Source of the DNA: Isoetes taiwanensis
Lineage: Eukaryota; Streptophyta; Lycopodiopsida; Isoetales; Isoetaceae
Reading direction: 5' to 3'
Length of the DNA stretch: 64,000 bases
NCBI GenBank assembly: GCA_021234155.1
Contig: JAJEKV010000006.1
Span: forward strand, 8,585,003-8,649,002
Part shown: positions 60,082 to 64,000 of the stretch, piece after piece
Position numbering within the stretch: position 1 is the stretch's first letter
Layout: every line of letters starts with the position of its first letter
The notes under the pieces: generated by a model
Told to the model about the DNA's origin: nothing
What the model saw: only the letters and a program-made list of their open reading frames with translations
Databases searched by the model: none
Translations under genes and position numbers: made by a program

Positions 60082-63000
60082 ATGAAGATTTCTGCGGAAT
60101 ATGTGCTTGTGAATGTGACCATTATACATAGTGCTTGAGACAATTCTTGCCAGACTTTGATTCTTGGTTAACCTCTGATTCTTGGTTAACCTGGTGTTTG
60201 AGTTTGAGGATTACAATTGCCTTCATGTGACAATTTCTTTGGGCAATTTCCTAGGAGACTTGAGAGACAACAACTTTATCTAGTATTGACTGGCTCTACA
60301 AGAGTGAAGGTGGCCATTGTTTTGGGGATCATCTCCCCACAGGCTTGGAGCAGAGAAGGATTCCTTTTTGTCAGCTCTAACAAGAGTAAATGTGGCCTTT
60401 GTTTTGACAGACTTGGAGTAGCGAAGAATTCCTTTTGTATTCTGCTAAGTGGAATTCAAGCTTACATAACTTTCAAGCAATTAAGAGCAGCATTTTGTTA
60501 ATGCCAGTTTTGCAGATGGCTTATTGCTTTGGATTCCAAACTTTTTTGTAGCGAACAAGTTTGACAGGATTTGTGAGATTTGATGCTGCTCACCATTCTC
60601 TGTGAAGAGCTCAGTGCAGACGGACATTTTGACGGCGGACTATGCTATTCCAGATAAGCTAGTCTGTTGTCTTATTTCCTTACTATAATAAGTTTAATTA
60701 GCTTATATTGCTGGTTATTTTCTTTTGTTGCCTTTGCCATATCTTTCCTTGTTGCCTCTACTATAGTTTTTTGTGGATTTTGGGATCTTCCTGTTATTAA
60801 ATTGAGGTTGCAATATCTTGTTATAGAGTGTTATTCTTCAACTTCTTTTGCGTATGGTGTATGTTTTCCTTTCATTTTTTCATAGCTTGGTGAAGCTCGG
60901 ACACTTGTATAGGTCGTTTGCTTGCATCTATTTTGGCTTTTATGATGTGTTGTGCTAAGTTCTTCAGTTAGTTCTATGCTATCAATCATGTTAGTTAGTT
61001 CTATGCTATCAATCATGTTTTGAGCTTGAGCACTTGCTCTAGTTTGGTGATAATTCAAGGTAGGGTGACCTTTTGTATCCAATAATCACAGATTTGATAG
61101 TCAAATTGGTTTCCAAAGGGGAAAGATTCTGCTCTTACATGCTTTTACAGGAGAGATATTATTAGAGAAGTTGGCCATTACCATGGCCATTACCATGATC
61201 CACTTGTTTTGCATTGGATAGAACTTTTCAATTTAGTTTAGACTTGAATAATCTGTGAGTTGGATTTATAATTCTAGTGAACAAGTTTACTTGTTGCTTC
61301 TTCCAATTAATAACATAGTGGTTAAACAATGTTAACGCCATTGTAGTTCTCCCAGATCGTACCTTAATATCTTATTCAAGCTTCTTGTCTTTTTAAGTCT
61401 CTCCTTCCTCTAATAGTTGCCTCTACAAGATTACATATTGAAGAGATTGCATGTAGTGGACATTTGTTTTGAAGATAAAATCGTAGTGAAACATAATGGT
61501 GGGAATTACAATCTTAGGTGAGATTAATCCTTGTTTTCTTTGTTTGATTACTTTCTATAACTTTTTACAACTTCTACAAAATCATGAACTAGGACAAGTT
61601 GCTATATTTGAAGAGGTTGAATTCTAGTTGCGTCTGCCATATATGGAGTTCTTGTATTTGGTAGTATTTGTGGTGTATTTACAGCTTTAGGCCTGTGTTG
61701 ATACCCTGCTTGATATCCTTGCTTTGTTTCTACGACATCTTTTATACCGTCATCGTTGTACCCTTTATACGTTTCCCCTTGCAACTAACATATCCTCACC
61801 TTGTAATGCATATAAATGCACTTTCTCACCCTTCATGTTCACGATTCTTTATAGCTGACAGATAGTTTTGCTTGACCATTATATCTCTAGTGAGTTGGTG
61901 CTAACCTTAGCTCTCTAGATTTGTTGGAGACCTGGTTGTATTATAATGTTTTACTAAAGATGCTATCGTTAGGAAACTATATTGATTTTGTGGAGATTAC
62001 CGTCTGTGGCATTTCTGTTGCATTGTATCCTTCTTCTAAACACTTTATCATGCACCCCTCTTCTTTGCATGGTCTTGGTGATCCCGCCAATTAGCCTAGC
62101 CTTATCTCCTTTTTGCCTATCTTATTTTTCTAACCATATCATCATTTGTCGTTAGTCTTTCATCCCTTTGTGCCTCAAACTTTGTTTGCTAGCAATAGTC
62201 TGCCACTACCTGAGAGAGCACGTGCCAAGGTTGTTTTCAATATTAGGAGCTAGAAGCTTTGGATTTGCATCGGATGTTCCTTTTTCCATATGCACCATTT
62301 GGCGATAACCTAACTTCTTTAAATAATGTTTTTCGTTTGTCTATCTATCGAGCTTGCCCTACCTCTAGTTAAACATCACCTTATCTTTAATATGCAGTTT
62401 TATCGCATTTTCATATGGTCACGTGGGTTTTATGCCTAAAGTGTGTAAGCATAAGATATTTTGTGTTGCAGCTATAGTGTTATTAGTCTTTGTATAGAAC
62501 CATTTTGCATTGGGTATGTTGGAATTATTGAGATATCTGTTATTCTTACCATATTCTTGAATGCTTGAGAATTTCCCTATAGAACGCTATTTACAAGTAA
62601 CATTATTTAGCTTAATGTAGCTAGTTTCGTTTTACCGCTTGTGTGACCGTTGTATCTCCTCTATTTATGCACAACAATCTGTGATGTGAGATGGTGTTAT
62701 CCATGGTGAACTCTCTTAATTTGCTTTTGCTATATCTTGTTTTCCTAGGGAGTTGTTGATTATGGAACTTCATATTGTTGATCTATTAATATTAAACTTA
62801 AAAATGCAATAATCGTTGCTCCCACATGCATGATCTTTGCACTTCCCAATTTTGCCTAGCTTTCTTGTATAGATAATTTGAGCTATATAGATATCTCTCC
62901 CTCATTCATGTTTCCTTTCTCTACACTTCTTTATTAACTAACATATAGATTACTTGATGAGGTATGAATTATGGTTCCTTTTTTATTTCTAGTTATCGTT

Positions 63001-63256
63001 TAAAACCATAGTGTTAGACTTGTTGAATATTGGTTGTTATTAGTATCTAGGCAGTATGTTGATGTGGTTCAATATGGTGCTATCTCGTGAATAGCCATTG
63101 GGGAAGCTATTGCACTTTTGTAGTGTATCCATTTTGCTCTCTCCTTGTATTGTCTCAAAATCTCTTCAATTGATACTATGCTTTCTGCCTCTTTGTCAGC
63201 ATGTTTCTGTTAAAGGAGATGCCCACAAGGGCCATTTTGTCCAACTTGTCTCTATA
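60082..63256. other. AT-rich region, no supported gene
   Basis: No domain is readable. There are small duplications: TGATTCTTGGTTAACCT (60158 and 60176), a block with TCTACAAGAGTGAAGGTGGCC and a near copy (60294 and 60380), GTTAGTTCTATGCTATCAAT (60967 and 60995). The frequent T-rich plus strand looks like old non-coding repeat or intron sequence. Confidence 0.4.
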
Positions 63257-63440
63257 GCTCTAGAAGTCACATTTACCTTCGTTTTCAACGAATAGATGGT
63301 AAATAGACTTCTAGAGCCAGGTGACAAGTGTCCTAGGTAGCTAAGAACAGCCAGACTCTTGCCTATTTGTAGCTTATCATTTAATTTTCTCACATCAGCG
63401 CTTCTGTGCACATCTCCATTCTGGAATTTTGCCTTAGCTC
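63257..63440 (+). repeat. Dispersed repeat, copy 2, with intact hairpin
   Basis: The first 61 bp (63257-63317) form a hairpin: GCTCTAGAAGTC pairs with GACTTCTAGAGC, then ATTTACC with GGTAAAT and TTCGTT with AACGAA. The remaining part matches copy 1 at 59435-59612. A fold-back MITE end is likely. Confidence 0.85.
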
Positions 63441-63448
63441 ACCTGTCC

Positions 63449-63470
63449 ACCCTCCCTCCCTCCCTCCCTC
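63449..63470. repeat. (CCCT)n microsatellite
   Basis: About five CCCT units directly after the dispersed repeat copy 2. Confidence 0.9.
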
Positions 63471-63540
63471 ATTTTCCCCTTATTTATTGATACATAAGCC
63501 ATTCTCTCCAGTTGTTCCATTGACCTTGCCAGTATGACCT

Positions 63541-63790
63541 GCCTTGGTTTTTTTGTTATAGAGCCTTGGTTTATGATTTATGGCTTATGGTTTATGACTT
63601 GCCTTGGTTATTGGTTACAGAGCCTTGGTTTATGGTTTATGGTTATAGAGCCTTGGTGTCTTATGTTGATATGTGACTGTTGGTTTATGGTTATAGAGCC
63701 TTGGTGGCTTATTTATAGCTTTAAAGCTTTGATGACTGGTATATGGATAAAGAGCCTTGGTGGCTTATGTTGATATGTGACTTGGGTTGT
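63541..63790. repeat. Minisatellite AGAGCCTTGGTTTATGGTTTATGG
   Basis: Six to seven imperfect units contain AGAGCCTTGG followed by TTTATG or TGGCTTATG. A longer unit with TGGCTTATGTTGATATGTGACT occurs twice (63655 and 63760). Any open frame here is incidental. Confidence 0.9.
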
Positions 63791-64000
63791 CACGGTTTTA
63801 TCTGTTTTGGTGGTATTGGAGCCTGATTGGCTATTGAGAGTTGTTGGCAACAGTGGTTGCATTTGGTAGCCTTTGGTGCCAGTGGGCCCGGGGTCTTGTG
63901 TTACTCGTGCCTTCATTTTGCAGGATTACGTGGTCGTCTTTACGACGTAGTTCCGAAGATGATGCTCTTGAATAGCTCTTAGATCATGATGATGCGGTTG
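63791..64000. other. Window end, nothing recognised
   Basis: Slightly more GC-rich sequence. No gene or repeat can be supported before the window ends. Confidence 0.35.

Overview
The window is nuclear DNA from a land plant, AT-rich overall and dominated by transposable elements. Two host genes are intact and spliced. One encodes the 142-residue U5 snRNP protein DIM1/YLS8 (two exons, 56910-57577, + strand). The other encodes a single-pass membrane protein with a DUF218 domain (three exons, 34663-36864, + strand). The style of the repeats (a DUF8039/DUF7869 transposase-like gene, a LINE with a GVEVWGP-type reverse transcriptase tail, a fungal-like Ty3/gypsy pol, long LTRs with initiator-tRNA primer sites) suggests a fern, lycophyte or gymnosperm rather than a small-genome flowering plant. 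That lineage call is inference.

Layout. 1-2.4 kb is unassigned. 2.6-12.9 kb is a large minus-strand LTR retrotransposon. Its LTRs, polypurine tract and primer-binding site can be placed to the base, but no pol domain is recognisable. 13.1-15.8 kb holds L1-type LINE remains, including a very short 3' tail with long target-site duplications. 16.4-19.5 kb is a plus-strand LTR split by a GC-rich LINE fragment with a GGAA/TTCC tail. It is followed by a primer-binding site and a tandem array of tiny minus-strand TRIM elements (19.5-20.1 kb).

20.1-29.4 kb is the most unusual block. A spliced gene for a basic protein on the minus strand and a spliced but decayed DUF8039/DUF7869 transposase-like gene on the plus strand point away from each other. 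The first intron of each carries the same rare palindrome, ACGGACTTRAGTCCGT. I read the block as a possible two-gene DNA transposon.

29.5-33.3 kb has a LINE tail and two related L1 3' ends with poly(A), one of them split by a TRIM. 34.7-36.9 kb is the DUF218 gene. 38.8-41.1 kb has a decayed Ty3/gypsy reverse transcriptase on the minus strand next to a gag zinc-knuckle remnant on the plus strand, which runs into a polypurine tract and an LTR start. 42.3-48.9 kb is mostly non-coding with a receptor-kinase fragment, a long TCTA microsatellite and an L1 fragment. 49.6-54.3 kb has a local duplication plus inverted copy and two convergent unknown genes. 55.2-57.6 kb has another LINE tail, a fold-back element and DIM1. 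59.4-64 kb is AT-rich with a repeated fold-back sequence, a COP1-like WD40 fragment and minisatellites.

Only the two host genes are likely to make ordinary cellular products. Most other coding-like stretches are broken mobile-element or captured-gene fragments. All calls come from reading the sequence; no database search was run.
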